64,000 bases of DNA, taken from contig OW203771.1 in assembly GCA_934045905.1 (NCBI GenBank), positions 2,108,001 to 2,172,000 of the forward strand, read 5' to 3'. The notes beneath the pieces were generated by a model. That model was not told the origin of the DNA. It saw nothing but the letters and a program-made list of their open reading frames with translations, and did not search any database. The first letter of the stretch is position 1; every line of letters begins with the position of its first letter. Positions 1-9,835 of this stretch are shown here, one piece after another. This stretch comes from Leuctra nigra. Lineage: Eukaryota; Arthropoda; Insecta; Plecoptera; Leuctridae. Made by a program: the position numbers and the translations under genes.

Positions 1-175
1 TTTGAGGTCGCATCAGAGGTCATAATGAACTCCAGTGTGCGGCATTATTTAGTATTTTAGGCTGTTATGGGTCGTTACTATCTGATTTTTTAAAATTATT
101 TAGTGGGAAGACACAATTTCAAAAAAACTTTCTGACGACCCGTGCGATTCCCGCTCGCTTCCGTTTGCCTCTTAA
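1..175. mobile_element. Foldback element A, right arm only (cut by window edge)
   Basis: This matches the right half of the complete copies at 25186-25587 and 28051-28453: the GAGGTC-AGAGGTCATAATGAACTCCAG core, then TGGGTCGTTACTATCTGATT, then the terminus CGCTTCCGTTTGCCTCTTAA. The TTAA at 172-175 is the right target site. The left arm lies outside the window. A TTAA flank is typical of piggyBac-type insertion, but the TIR is not a classic piggyBac CCY end, so the superfamily is an inference. Confidence 0.75.
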
Positions 176-905
176 GTTATGTACGATGTCTCTATATGAT
201 GGTGTGACTTCAACAAGTAAAAGGGTTCGTCCATTGTGAAATGTTGAAAATCGCGCTGAAAGAATTGAAAAGGCGCCTCACTTAAGACAATTTTTAAGAA
301 ATTGCATGCCGAGATTTCGATTTACAACTGAAAATCTTTCCTTTCCTTTCACTACATTTGTTAAAGTGCAGGGAATGTGAAAACTTAAGTAAATATTTAT
401 CTAAACCCCGCCTAAAAGTATATTTAGAAATTAATGACTTGATTACAGTTCTATTTGTTCAGTTCAAGTATATTACTGGAACGATTCACGAAATCTATTA
501 CACACAATTAATAATTACACCACTTCCTAATTGCATCGCCAATCGCTGATGATAAATACCGATCTAGTTTGCACATGATTATGATTCGTCATCGACAGGA
601 GCCGGAGCAATCCGATGAGAGGAATGAAGGAAGGTACATCAGATGAGATGCTGTGAGACGCAGATGAAAGGACTCTGTGATGCTGTAACATGGACCAGCA
701 ACATGTGCCACCAGATGACACACATCAACACATTACCGCCGCACCATTAGAGCACGTTTTACACCCGCTACAACCACTTCCCTTGCACTCTAATTACACA
801 ACAAGATGTACTATTTGTAATCCAATTCACTCGACTACAGACAGTTACGACCTCATTCCTTTCGATGATTTCAACTCATCTTCGAATACATTTAATGAAA
901 CAATT
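176..905. other. Unique AT-rich spacer, no gene seen
   Basis: No tandem repeat, tRNA-like box or recognisable protein was found. Short open frames (for example 690-959 on the plus strand) lack any family motif, and the last one runs into the tandem repeat that follows. Confidence 0.4.
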
Positions 906-1022
906 TCAAGGGTAGATTTCTTTCGGATGAATGAACGGACGAATGATTCGATCGAATGATTCGATCGAATGATCCGAACGAATGATCCGATCGAATGATC
1001 GATGAACGATGAATGAATGATA
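906..1022. repeat. GAATGATYCGATC minisatellite
   Basis: Imperfect tandem copies of a 10-20 bp unit built from GAATGATTCGATC and GAATGATCCGAACG. The unit is partly self-complementary (TTCGATCGAA), so the array can fold on itself. Open frames on both strands here are products of the repeat. Confidence 0.7.
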
Positions 1023-1179
1023 CGAATCATTCAACGACGGATGAATGGAAAAGAGGCGATTGTGGCCTATAGTAGGAATTAATTGTGCTAGCCATTGAAG
1101 TTGTAACGTCATCTGCCCGCATGTTCCAAATTTTACGGTTTATAACCAATAAACACGGTTCTGGCTAAGCGTTTTACGT

Positions 1180-1295
1180 TGTTTCCCTCGGCCAGAGACA
1201 AATGTTGAGCATGGTCCCTACTATTAGTCCACGATCACCTCCTTCCCAGTCCAATCATCATCAACAATCGTCTGTCTTCATGCCTAGCTGCATAA
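1180..1295 (+). mobile_element. SINE body, 5' truncated
   Basis: Shares the family body order: (G)AGRCAAATG, TGGTCCCTACTATTAGTCCACGA, CCTCCTTCCCA, then an ATC-rich stretch and a diverged CGTC..GCATAAC tail. No tRNA-like head with A and B boxes is visible upstream. Confidence 0.6.
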
Positions 1296-1533
1296 CTATA
1301 AAATACTAACAATCAATAAACGACATGTTATAATCAAACGATAACTTCTTGTCAGGAAGTTACGCGAGCGGCCGGATCTTAATTAAACAGCGATAAAACT
1401 CTCGCTATTACGTGGCCACATTCAACCAGCACGGTCCTACGCACATGCACCCCTTTATTACCGAGCCCCGCATCCTTAGCAATTAAGTGCCGTTTTCAGA
1501 GCGAGGTTTATGAATACACCGTGATTAAGTGAA

Positions 1534-1630
1534 ACTGAATTGTCGACACAATGAGAAGTGAAACCGATCTGATACGCACCGCATGGTACAAGTACAAGTG
1601 ACAACATGAGCATGACATCTTCACTAGGCC
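1534..1630. repeat. Direct repeat, left copy
   Basis: GAGAAGTGAAACCGATCTG, CGCA.CGCATGG and CATGAGCATGACATCTTC recur in the same order about 603 bp downstream at 2137-2232. The pair brackets repeat B1. At nearly 100 bp it is far too long for an ordinary target duplication. Confidence 0.7.
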
Positions 1631-2130
1631 GTTTTAGAACATTGAGAGAGAGAAATTGTTTCATAAGTGAGTGTAACTTTGACATGATCTTCACATGATC
1701 AGTCTGATTGAATCTATATTTAGCACTTCTTAATTTTTGCTTCTTGCATTGTTAATTAGGCGCCGGTTATTAAAAAAAAACGTTCAAAACTATGAAATTT
1801 CCGATACGATTGGAGTCCAAACCCGTGAACCAATTAATCTCAAATTTTAATCATGATTAGATTTTTTTTTAAACTTAGGGTTATCACTTAACACATTTTT
1901 AAAATAAATTCCCGGCACCCAACGAGACAGGAAAATAGACAATTTTTCACCAAAAATCGACTAATTATTACTAATTAACGAGGCAAAAAATTTAAGATGT
2001 ACCACGGGATAACCCTAAGTTTATCATTTATCTAATCATGATTAAAATTTCAAATAATTTGTCAACCCATTTTGTCACCAATCGTATCCAAAAGAGTGTC
2101 TGAAACACGCGTCAAAATCGCTCGCGCTTG
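1622..2130. mobile_element. Foldback repeat family B, copy 1
   Basis: Begins near CCGTTTTAGAACATTGAGAGAG and ends near ATCGCTCGCGCTTGC. The internal arms are inverted: CGATACGATTGGAG..ATCATGATTAG..AACTTAGGGTTATC pairs with GATAACCCTAAGTTTATC..CTAATCATGATTAAAATTT..CCAATCGTATCC. Related copies lie near 10.7, 31.9, 34.6 and 56.0 kb. No open frame spans it. The superfamily is undetermined, since I could not define a clean target duplication. Confidence 0.75.
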
Positions 2131-2136
2131 CTCCAG

Positions 2137-2232
2137 TGAAATTGAATTGTTGTCATGAGAAGTGAAACCGATCTGCTACGCACTGCATGGTCCACGGGGT
2201 ATGACATCATGAGCATGACATCTTCGAGCGTA
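2137..2232. repeat. Direct repeat, right copy
   Basis: Partner of 1534-1630, starting immediately after the end of B1. The two copies differ by scattered substitutions and a few indels, so the duplication is not recent. Confidence 0.7.
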
Positions 2233-2866
2233 ATGACTTTAGCAGACTGCTTTGATGTGACCGCAGAGAGCACGCGAAAGTGTGGGCGGCATTCTGGTGA
2301 AATGATTCGCGAACTGCGTATACATGGCGGATTCAAAACAATACTCGAAAATCCTGTCAATGATTTAATATAACTATCTGCCAAGTGAGAAACGGAAGAG
2401 AATCCACACAAAAAGGCTCCATTTCTTGGAAGATCGAAGTGAATTGCGTTGGTGGACCTTTAACGATTTAAAAACTCAGTCATAACTGAGTATTTTTGTG
2501 CGGCATTGTTTCCATTTCTAAATTGTTTATAACCACAAAATCATTTGAAGGGTACCAGGGAAAAACGCTAAATGTCACATTTGAATAAACTGAGATAAAT
2601 GAAGTTTTATGCTGAAACTTGTATCTATCTTCCATAAATCGTCATTCCAATTGTGCTTTTCAAGACTTTGCGGCAATATTTTCTAAAAACCGAGGGTATA
2701 TTCTTAAACCTCATAAAAAATCACTGCAAGATTACAACTTAAACTAAATTTTTTTAATGGATTTAAAGCGTTATTTTCCTTGTACCCTACCCTTCATATC
2801 ACTCAGTATTTTATCAAATTACGTCATTTTCGACTTGGATAAGACGACGTAAAGCAGTCACGATAG
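2233..2866. other. Unique AT-rich spacer
   Basis: No repeat shared with the rest of the window and no recognisable coding sequence was seen. The 72-codon plus-strand frame at 2155-2373 starts inside the direct repeat and has no family motif. Confidence 0.35.
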
Positions 2867-3217
2867 ATTCGTAGAGATATTCACGCAACACTTGCTGAAA
2901 CGATCTGTTGCTATCAGCACGTATCAGCACACGCTACACGGCACTGGATCTCGAACAACCGGCACGCGCGAGTAATGAGCAACACAAACCGCGTGCGAGC
3001 ACACGGACTAGAGAGCAGCGGAGCGACCTCCCGCGGCCGAGGCTCGAGCAACACTGACTGGTTGGCGGGAGACGCGGTCCTGAGGGAGGAGAGCATCCTC
3101 CAGCACTACCAGGAGGAGAGGAGGTCCCCAAGGAAGAGGAGTGCTTGAGGGTCAAGGTAGACGGAGTTAGGTTCTGGATGATCGATCAATCAATATGGAT
3201 TAGGGTTATGATGATGT
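2867..3217 (+). other. GC-rich island with coding-like open frames, possible exon relic
   Basis: One plus frame is open for 94 codons from 2867 to a TGA at 3146-3148, with an internal ATG at 2975-2977 giving a 57-residue peptide rich in Arg, Ser and Glu. A second plus frame is open from 3057 to a TAA near 3217 and crosses a splice-donor-like AAG|GTAGAC at about 3156. Minus frames are also open, as expected of GC-rich DNA in an AT-rich genome. I recognise no domain. It could be an exon, an old element fragment or simply GC-rich spacer. Confidence 0.22.
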
Positions 3218-3384
3218 AACCTACACCCTTGAAAAAAACTGCGATCTATTTCCTAACTCATATTAAATGATTTTGTCAAACATATATCGGTTTTAGAAGG
3301 AAGAAGAAACAAGTGACGTTCCAGTAAAAGGGTGACAAAATGCGTCCCATTTTGAGTGTTCTTTAACGTCGCACTGTTCCGCAA

Positions 3385-3832
3385 AGGCTAATAGCGACGG
3401 ATGAATATGATATAGAGATAAAGAAGAATGGGGTTGTTCATGCAAAACTATTGTAGATGGCGTTGCTGTCCTAACCGGAATAAGAACCAATCAAAATGCC
3501 GATAGAGGGCCAATCAAAATGCATCTAGCGGAATGGAAGGTTTTTAAACCTTGGCGGGAGTTTGATTCATAGATCTTGGATTCAGAAACCAACCAATCAG
3601 AGAGAGACACCTCCATTGCCGCTAGCGCTGCGAGTGAGAGCAAGTGGCAGTGAACGACCCCATTGCAAGGATAGGCGGTGGGAAGGAGGCGGCCGTGGCC
3701 TGTAAGTAGGGAACCAGCATTTGCCTCCGACTGAGGAAAACGACGTAAAACTTCCACTCAGTACGGACGGCAGGGGGAATCGCACCCGGGCCTCTGGCTT
3801 CACGTGAAGAGGGTTGTAACTTCGGTACAATC
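3385..3832 (-). mobile_element. SINE copy, interrupted, minus orientation
   Basis: The tail motif AGCGACGGATGAATATGA lies at about 3392-3412. Body and head lie at 3675-3832: GGTGGGAAGGAGGCGGCC, GTAGGGAACC, GCATTTGCCTC.GACTGAGGAAAA, then GGAATCGCACCCGGG, a degenerate B box read on the minus strand. The 260 bp between tail and body are not SINE and may be an insertion; they contain two copies of CCAATCAAAATGC. Confidence 0.65.
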
Positions 3833-5309
3833 TGCTTCATACGCTGTGTTCGACGCAGCCAGACGTCTCTCAGTGCCAGGCGATCTCCATGAGGATTATA
3901 CAAGAGTCTGGATCTCCAGCACAATGCGCGTTACAACGTCGTTGGCAGTTATGACTGGAGTCAGCTGGCCGCCATTGATTTTACAATCAAACCGAGCTCG
4001 GTGCGGGTGGGCGCTAGCACCACGCGGCACGAGCAGGTAGCGCGCGGGGCATTGCTACATATTCACTCGGCTGCACTCGAAAAATATCATCATCATAACT
4101 TTTGAATCATTCAAATATGAAATAATTGAACAATAATTAGCATAGCAATACATAACACTAACTTATAAAGGCAATATTTGGGCCCAGACTCGTATCAAGT
4201 CTTAAAAAAATAGCGGAATTTCAGATTTTTCACGAGTTTGGGCACATTTTTGTGTTTATACGATGATATTTCGGCTAAAAAATAGCTATGCTAATTTTTT
4301 CCACCATTTTCATTATTTGAAAGGTTCAAGTTATAACGATATTGATCGTAACAATAAAAAGAAAAATAGCTAAATACAAAAATTTGAAATTTGAAATAAG
4401 TTGCTAAAATAACGTGATACTGGACTAATATTGGGGGGGGGGGGGGGGGTCATGCAATGTGTTAAAAGTTTGGCTCTTAACTCGATCGAAACTTGGCATA
4501 GGCTATAGCTTCATTTGAAGATGGACCGGTACTCCTAAAGACCTGAAAGTTTTGAGTTTTTAAGTAAGTGATAAAAACAGATTTAAAATAGCGTTCAAAA
4601 ATGTCTTATGGAAAAATGTTTTTATTCTGTAAGTAGTTTTGTTGAATTGTTAATGGGATGTTGTGTATGGACGTGACTAATGTTATGTATAATATCGAGT
4701 CTCGGTCGAAGAAACTGATCCAACTTATTCCATCTCGAACTTGGCTGACTTTGTTTACACAAGTCTTGTGTTTTCGTCGGGCGTTGGATTTCAGACGGCT
4801 GTCAGCAACCGAAGGAAAGAAAACTTTAGACGGATGAAACTAATATTATGTCCGCCATTATACCCACTAGAGGCGCGAGCAGCTTTTATATCCACAGAGG
4901 AGCGCAGCTTCCAAGAGATATTGCACATTAGACGTCCCATCACATTCCATTCGACCGCATAGCGTCCTTCAATCATGGTTACAAAGTGAATCGGGGAACA
5001 TTTTATCACCCTTCGTCCTCGACGAGCTTTTAAAATTTGATCAGATGTCAATATTTGAGACACTTTTCAACAGTCGATTTTCAATTTTTTTCTCGTGCGA
5101 TTCGTGTAAACAAATGCAAAGTGGTCTGATTTATTTTTTATATTCAATGCTCCCAACTCGAAACTCACAGGAGAGAAATTCCTCGCTTTATATATTATGT
5201 TATTTTTGAAGAGTTTTCTGAAGCATAGGCGATCACTGTTGAATGTGAAGGTAGAAAACACGTACACGAACGTGAATACAGTATAGGTACTTCCAGAGAA
5301 ACGGATTGG
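3833..5309. other. Spacer, mostly AT-rich, no gene seen
   Basis: 3833-4060 is GC-richer. 4080-5300 is AT-rich and holds the poly-G tract at 4433-4449. The stretch at 4470-4500 (CTCGATCGAAACTTGGCATAGG) resembles the CTCCGATTTTGACGAAACTT motif of the inverted repeat at 21.5-22.2 kb. Opposing frames at 4741-4962 and 4791-5063 overlap antisense and have no recognisable domain. Confidence 0.35.
4433..4449. repeat. Poly-G tract, 17 nt
   Basis: Uninterrupted run of 17 G in AT-rich DNA, one of several long G or C homopolymers in the window. It could form a G-quadruplex, and the true length may be uncertain in the assembly. Confidence 0.95.
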
Positions 5310-5562
5310 TTGAAAAATGAAGTCTCAGCTCTGATTTCATTGATAATAACAAGGATTGATTGTCAATGAACATATCAGGGCCGGCCTATTCTATCACTTT
5401 TAAATTCCCGATTTGACCAGAATCCGAGTTAATACCATATGGATTAACATTGCACAGAATCGGATTCTGCCCGAATCTGGAATTTTAAATTATAGAATAG
5501 GGCCCCGAGCAGTCAATCCGTTTCGTTCAAATACCGTTTTTACTTTGTTCGCCCAAATGTCC
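5310..5562 (+). repeat. Dispersed repeat D, copy 1, split by element C
   Basis: CTCTGATTTCATTGATAATAACAAGGATTGATTGTC at 5328-5363 and CAATCCGTTTCGTTCAAATACCGTTTTTA at about 5514-5542 are adjacent in the D copies at 6045-6195 and 37715-37860. Here they are separated by the C foldback at 5378-5507. Confidence 0.7.
5378..5507. mobile_element. Short foldback MITE C, copy 1
   Basis: About 130 bp. The ends GGGCCGGCCTATTCTATCAC and TTATAGAATAGGGCCCC are inverted, and the interior carries inverted CCAGAATCCGA / CGGATTCTG. It sits inside a D repeat. Related copies are at 5850-5977 and 46643-46760. Confidence 0.75.
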
Positions 5563-5849
5563 ATAAAATATGATATTTCGTACCCCCACGGATACACAAA
5601 TCACACAATATCTTCACCTTGTAACGGTGCAACAAAGTCAAAGGGAGACGCGACACTCTGATTGGCTGTCGCGAGGCGAGGGTGATTTTAATTGGCTATT
5701 AAGCGACAAAACGTTGCGACAAACTCGTTAGCGCGGAATTGCGCGTCGGAACGAGATTCTCCGCTTATCCGAGGATAAAGACGCGAGGGCGGCATTCATT
5801 ATCATCAAGTCACTCGTTTCAATCAACTACACAGCTCGAACAAAGATCC
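5563..5849. other. GC-richer unique segment with repeated ATTGGCT boxes
   Basis: Contains GATTGGCTGTCGCGAGGCGAGG and TTAATTGGCTATTAAGCGAC, that is two inverted CCAAT-type boxes about 30 bp apart, and several CpGs between 5640 and 5800. This could be a promoter remnant, but no adjacent open frame supports that. Confidence 0.2.
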
Positions 5850-5977
5850 AGGGGGCCTATTCTGTAACTTTAAATATCCTGATTCTACTGGATCCGATTC
5901 ACGCCCGTATAGATTAACATTGCACCGAATCGGATTACAGTGGAAACGGGAATATTAAAGTTATGTAATAGGGCTCG
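5850..5977. mobile_element. Short foldback MITE C, copy 2
   Basis: Ends GGGGGCCTATTCTGTAACTTT and AAAGTTATGTAATAGGGCTC are inverted. The interior TTAACATTGCACCGAATCGGATT matches copy 1. It is followed by a GATGATGATGATGACGAAG simple repeat. Confidence 0.75.
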
Positions 5978-6044
5978 GGAGATGATGATGATGACGAAGA
6001 AGAAGGCAAGGGGAAGTACCCTCAACAAATGGATTAGCTGAAAA

Positions 6045-6195
6045 AAATATGATGGCATCATCCCATGAAGTCTATCCTAACTCTTCATCTACCTCTAGTA
6101 GCTGAGCTCTGATTTCATTGATAATAATAAGGATTGATTGTCAAGGAACCTGATCACCAGCCAATCTGTTTCGTTGAAATACTGTTTAATGATTT
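6045..6195 (+). repeat. Dispersed repeat D, copy 2
   Basis: GATGGCATCATCCCATGAAG, CTCTAGTAGCTGAGCTCTGA, TTGATAATAATAAGGATTGA and GTTTCGTTGAAATACTGTTT occur in this order, as in the copy at 37715-37860. The copies at 24321-24420 and 59712-59830 are inverted. Confidence 0.8.
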
Positions 6196-7020
6196 GTTGG
6201 GTGTACAAAGGAGGAGTTAGTGGCTCATTTGTAAGGAACCTTCCCATTATTTTCCTGGTCGATGGAGACATTCAGGAAATATTTTTTTATTCGAGAACAT
6301 TGTCTGTACAGTGAAGAAAATGCAATGTGTAAATCGTGTATTTTATCCGTCCTCAGTCAAGGTATTGACGTTATAACTCCGCCACGGGCTTGTGAGTGTA
6401 CACCAAGTGAACTGCACAAGTAGGAAGTTGTGTCTTGTCTTGGGGCGGGCAGGAGAGTCAATTAGGTCGCTGCTAATTAGTTGAGAGTGCGGGTCACTTA
6501 GCGCTGCCTTCATGGCAGAGGGTGAGTTGGGCGCCTTGCACAAGGTGGCGCCCAACTTCACACTAGACTCTCATCATGATGTACTCCTTGTTGATTGTTT
6601 GCAGTTTCTTATAGTATCGATGACCCAGTTATAATGTGATCAAGAACAAATATGTCGCACTGAATTTAGAATGGCATCCTGGCTCTGTACAAATCTTCCA
6701 GTTTCAGTTATATGTCCAATAGATCGCAGATACCTAGATATCGTGGTTAAAAACTTGAATATTCGATTGATCTCAAAATCATTATTTCGGAGATGTTTGA
6801 TGAGCCAAAATTTGGTAATTATCCCCCGTGAATTTGTTTATGTAACCTGCTTTCTGATCTCTATGGATGTATTTCGGTACGTTATATCATTCAGAACGGC
6901 GAAACATATTTGTACTTGAAACGAGCGTAAAGAATAGTTCAAACAAATCAATGAAGATCACATTCTTGACAACCTGTGAGATGGAATAATAGGAACATCC
7001 TCCGACCTTGAGAAAGGGCG
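6196..7020. other. Unique spacer, no gene seen
   Basis: Contains a local inverted pair GGCGCCTTGCACAAGGTGGCGCC near 6530. The 72- and 82-codon frames at 6343-6561 (minus) and 6671-6919 (plus) show no recognisable family. Confidence 0.35.
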
Positions 7021-7377
7021 TTAAGCCGCGTTTACAACAACTTAACGTTCGAAAATTAACGTTGCAAAATTAACGTAATTCCACTTTCGTTCACAACCAC
7101 TTCGGAAAAATAACACACACGTAAAACAAGATGGCGCCAGCCAGCGCGAACAGCTGTGAGTAAGATGTGAGAGAAGTGTCCGTGCGCATGCGCCACTTAA
7201 CGCACTTAACGTTCGACTTGAAAGTAGGAAGTTGGTCAACTTTAAGGTGAAATTGGCGTACGTTAATTTACCAAATTTCGTTGTGAACGAATCCATAAGT
7301 TTACATGGGCTTGAAAATTGAAATTGCGTTAATTTTCTTAATTTTCGAACGTTAATTTTGTTGTAAACGCGGCTTTA
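7021..7377. mobile_element. PIF/Harbinger-like foldback MITE
   Basis: Flanked by TTA at 7021-7023 and 7375-7377. The TIRs AGCCGCGTTTACAACAA and TTGTTGTAAACGCGGCT are inverted, continuing into CGTTCGAAAATTAACG and its complement. A 3-bp TTA duplication is the Tourist/Harbinger signature. No transposase is present, so it is non-autonomous. Confidence 0.75.
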
Positions 7378-7483
7378 GAGTCTATGTCAAGACAGTTCAA
7401 CTTCTCCCAACTCCGAATGTTCTCATCAATTTAAATCAATTTCAAATGACGTTTCCCGCGCAATTTTGTATTGTGTGTGACTT

Positions 7484-7550
7484 GTCAGAGGCAAATGTTG
7501 GGAAGGTGTCAGGCCACGACCGCATCCTTCCCACCGTCCATCCATCAGTA
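7484..7550 (+). mobile_element. SINE body fragment
   Basis: CAGAGGCAAATGTTGGGAAGGTGTC, then GGCCACGACCGCATCCTTCCCACC and GTCCATCCAT. Head and tail are missing. Repeat E begins directly after it. Confidence 0.7.
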
Positions 7551-7551
7551 A

Positions 7552-7942
7552 ATTTATTTTGCCTGAAAATTCCATTTTCTCACTTTTTTATGAATTCTTT
7601 TCTTTCTGTTTTTAGGTATGTTTGTCCTTTTTTAATTATTGGGGATATAATATAAAACATTTGATTCAAGTTATTGTTGTGTTCACAAAATGTCCATCCT
7701 CCACTTGGATGACCAACAAAGATACTTGACACATTGACACATTCATACAATAATTTAAGTTCATTTAAATATCTCAATCCAAATTCAACTCCTAAACCAA
7801 GAACTCGAATATGTTGACAAATACAAAGCACAACGTTTCATTGGTACTTTTTCGGGATTTTACGGTCCTTTTTAATAGTTTGAAGGTACTATTTGCCTAC
7901 CATTTTGGACGTTTCATAGGTCATAAACATCCTAGCCCTAGG
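7552..7942 (+). repeat. Dispersed repeat E, copy 1
   Basis: About 390 bp collinear with 36140-36530: TGCC.GAAAATKCC.TTTTCTCA, TTAAGTTATTGTTGT.TTCACAAAATGTC, CTTGGATGACCAA, TACTTGACACATTGACACATTCAT and TTTTGGACG.TTCATAG. I see no terminal inverted repeat and no coding frame shared by the copies. Confidence 0.8.
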
Positions 7943-8487
7943 TATGACGATATTAAGAAATATAATTTCAATTTCCTCTACTTCTAGTGCAGCCGCCTCT
8001 TCTTCTGGTGCATCTAATTGTTCTGGTCTGTACCGCACGATTAAGATGGAACCCGCGCCATATTTGCCGTCGCCTCTGACTGTGGGCCGCGTGACGTCAT
8101 GCGCCTGATATAGCAGACATAGCAGTGGGCGCAGCGCCGAGCCTTGTGTACATCGCCAGAGCCCACGTGACAACCTGGTGAGGGGCCCGGGTGCGAGCCC
8201 AGACTGTTTCAATCTTGACACTAGACAGTGTTCATGAAAATGTCAATTGCAGTGTTGAAAATTTTAATGATTTTTTTATAATGTTCTATTATTTTTGTCT
8301 ATAAAATCCATTCAATTTAAGAATAACGACCTTGAAACATAAAGGTCAGGCCATGTATTAGATTGACATCCAGCATTCTATTAAAAATAATTTGTTAATA
8401 ACATATATTATAGACAGTCATTAAATCGTATTCAAAATTTTGTGAAATGACTTTAAAGGTCGGTATTCATACGGTGAATGGATTTTA
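7943..8487. other. Spacer with a GC-rich patch
   Basis: 8030-8220 is GC-rich and includes GGCCCGGGTGCGAGCCCAGA, a weak B-box-like stretch on the plus strand. The minus frame at 7889-8221 spans the patch but shows no family motif. 8222-8487 is AT-rich and featureless. Confidence 0.3.
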
Positions 8488-8655
8488 ATTAACGTTTGAG
8501 GTGTCATCTGTTGGCCCATATTATTGTGTTTGAAGTGCAAATTTGCAAGAAACTTAACAAAAATCTGTATTTCTTTTGGAGTTGGTACAAATTTCCTTTC
8601 TCTAGGATTCAAAATAAGTCACCGAATCGCATGAATTTTGCAAATTAAATTACTT
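8488..8655 (+). repeat. Dispersed repeat P, copy 1
   Basis: CGTTTGAGGTGTCATCTG, TTGTGTT, AAAATCTGTAT and GCATGAATTTTGCA recur in order at 45466-45650 (CGTTTGAGGTGTCGTCTG, GTGTT, AAAATCTGTAT, CACGACTTTTGCA). Function unknown. Confidence 0.5.
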
Positions 8656-8697
8656 TGCACTTCCTTCGGTGAAAATTAATTTAATTCCAAGCATTGC

Positions 8698-8950
8698 AAA
8701 ATATATAAAAAAAAAATGCATCTATAGCGACGACGGATGAATGATTATGATGATGATGATTGATGATGATGATTGGAAGATGATGATAATGGATGGACGG
8801 TGGGAAGGAGCTGCAGTCAGTAGGGAACCTATCCATCATTTGCCTCTCGACTGAAGAAAACCTCAGAAAAAGTCCGGAAGGACGGCGGCGGGAATCGAAC
8901 CCGCGGCCACCGAAATGCAAATCTACTAACTGAGCCAACTTGCTCCACAT
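8698..8950 (-). mobile_element. tRNA-derived SINE, near full length
   Basis: The best copy of the window's SINE. Read on the minus strand, the head carries A box TGGCTCAGTTAG (8926-8937) and a perfect B box GGTTCGATTCC (8891-8901), the internal RNA polymerase III promoter. The body follows (CAGTCGAGAGGCAAATGATG, GGTTCCCTACTGAC, CTCCTTCCCACCGTCCATCC), then an (ATC)n tract and the tail CATCCGTCGTCGCTAT. The minus open frame through it is a by-product. Mobilisation would need a partner LINE. Confidence 0.9.
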
Positions 8951-9319
8951 TTAATGTATGCGCAATGAACTGCGTGGTTTGAAATGCAAACACGCTTGTT
9001 TATGGGTCAAGCAATCCGTCGGCGTTAATTTAAATTGAGGCTGTATTATTTATCAATTAATGCTGACAAGTTTCGAATGCGTTGATGCACATTCACCCCA
9101 TCACAATGCAGAATGTTATTAATACTTTTACACAACTCAATAACAATGTTATACACAATTCGCGAGCGCAATTCGAAATGTATGCTACGATCTTTTTTTT
9201 TTCGTTTTACAGGTCAAACTAGGTCAATTTTTGCACAAAATGTCATCACCTATTATCGAACAGCCTATTGATTTCTAGCAAGAAATTAGTGTTTTGGTTT
9301 CACCGGAAAACTGATCATA
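8951..9319. other. AT-rich spacer
   Basis: No repeat shared elsewhere and no open frame of note. Confidence 0.4.
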
Positions 9320-9536
9320 GTAAACAGTAGCCAAAACAGGACGAATCAAAAACAGCTCCAGTGTATTTAAGGTCGCTTTTGTACTGAAACAGTACCTAAA
9401 ATGTGAGCCAAAATGGCTATTATTTTCAAGACGCCGTTTTGGCTCACATTTTAGGAGCTATTTTAGGACGAAAACTACATAAAATACACTGGAGCTGTTT
9501 TTGATTCACCCTGTTTTGGTTAGGTACTTGTTTTTA
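9320..9536. mobile_element. Foldback element Q
   Basis: Arms starting TAGCCAAAACAGGACGAATC and, on the other side, GATTCACCCTGTTTTGG pair over about 45 bp, including AAAACAGCTCCAGTGTATTT and its complement. A second inner pair, CTAAAATGTGAGCCAAAA / TTTTGGCTCACATTTTAG, continues the hairpin. There is no coding capacity. The target duplication is unclear. Confidence 0.75.
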
Positions 9537-9629
9537 CAGTGTTGCTGATGGATAATTTGTCAAGGTCATCCAATAATGTTCGATTATCAACCAGCGATTT
9601 AGTGTCATAGCGTCTTTGAAAAACTACTT

Positions 9630-9835
9630 TTGTCCAAGATTCAAGGCGCAGTTCCGATCTTCTTAAACCGAGAAACACATCTCGAATCCAAACATTTAGA
9701 ATTCAAGCACAGCTTCAGCGTTGCTCCTCGTCTCCTACACCCGATGCTAAGTAAGATCCACGCCGAGGACACTAGATCGTGCACGCTCGATCAGGAGTCC
9801 CGAGCCTTCAACCTACAGGCGCCCAGGGTATAGAT
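9630..9835 (+). other. GC-richer segment, distant relative of the 99-bp minisatellite
   Basis: GTGCACGCTCGATCAGGAGTCCCGAGCCTTCAACCTACAGGCGCCC near 9778-9824 resembles the 99-bp unit at 60.2-60.7 kb (GCACGAGCAGGGGTGCCGAG, CTTCAGCTTAGG, AGGCGCCG). Only one unit is visible. The 67-codon frame has no recognisable domain. Confidence 0.35.

Noticed and set aside
3597..3924. Overlapping minus-strand frames
   Set aside because: They are reading frames of the minus-oriented SINE copy and its GC-rich head.
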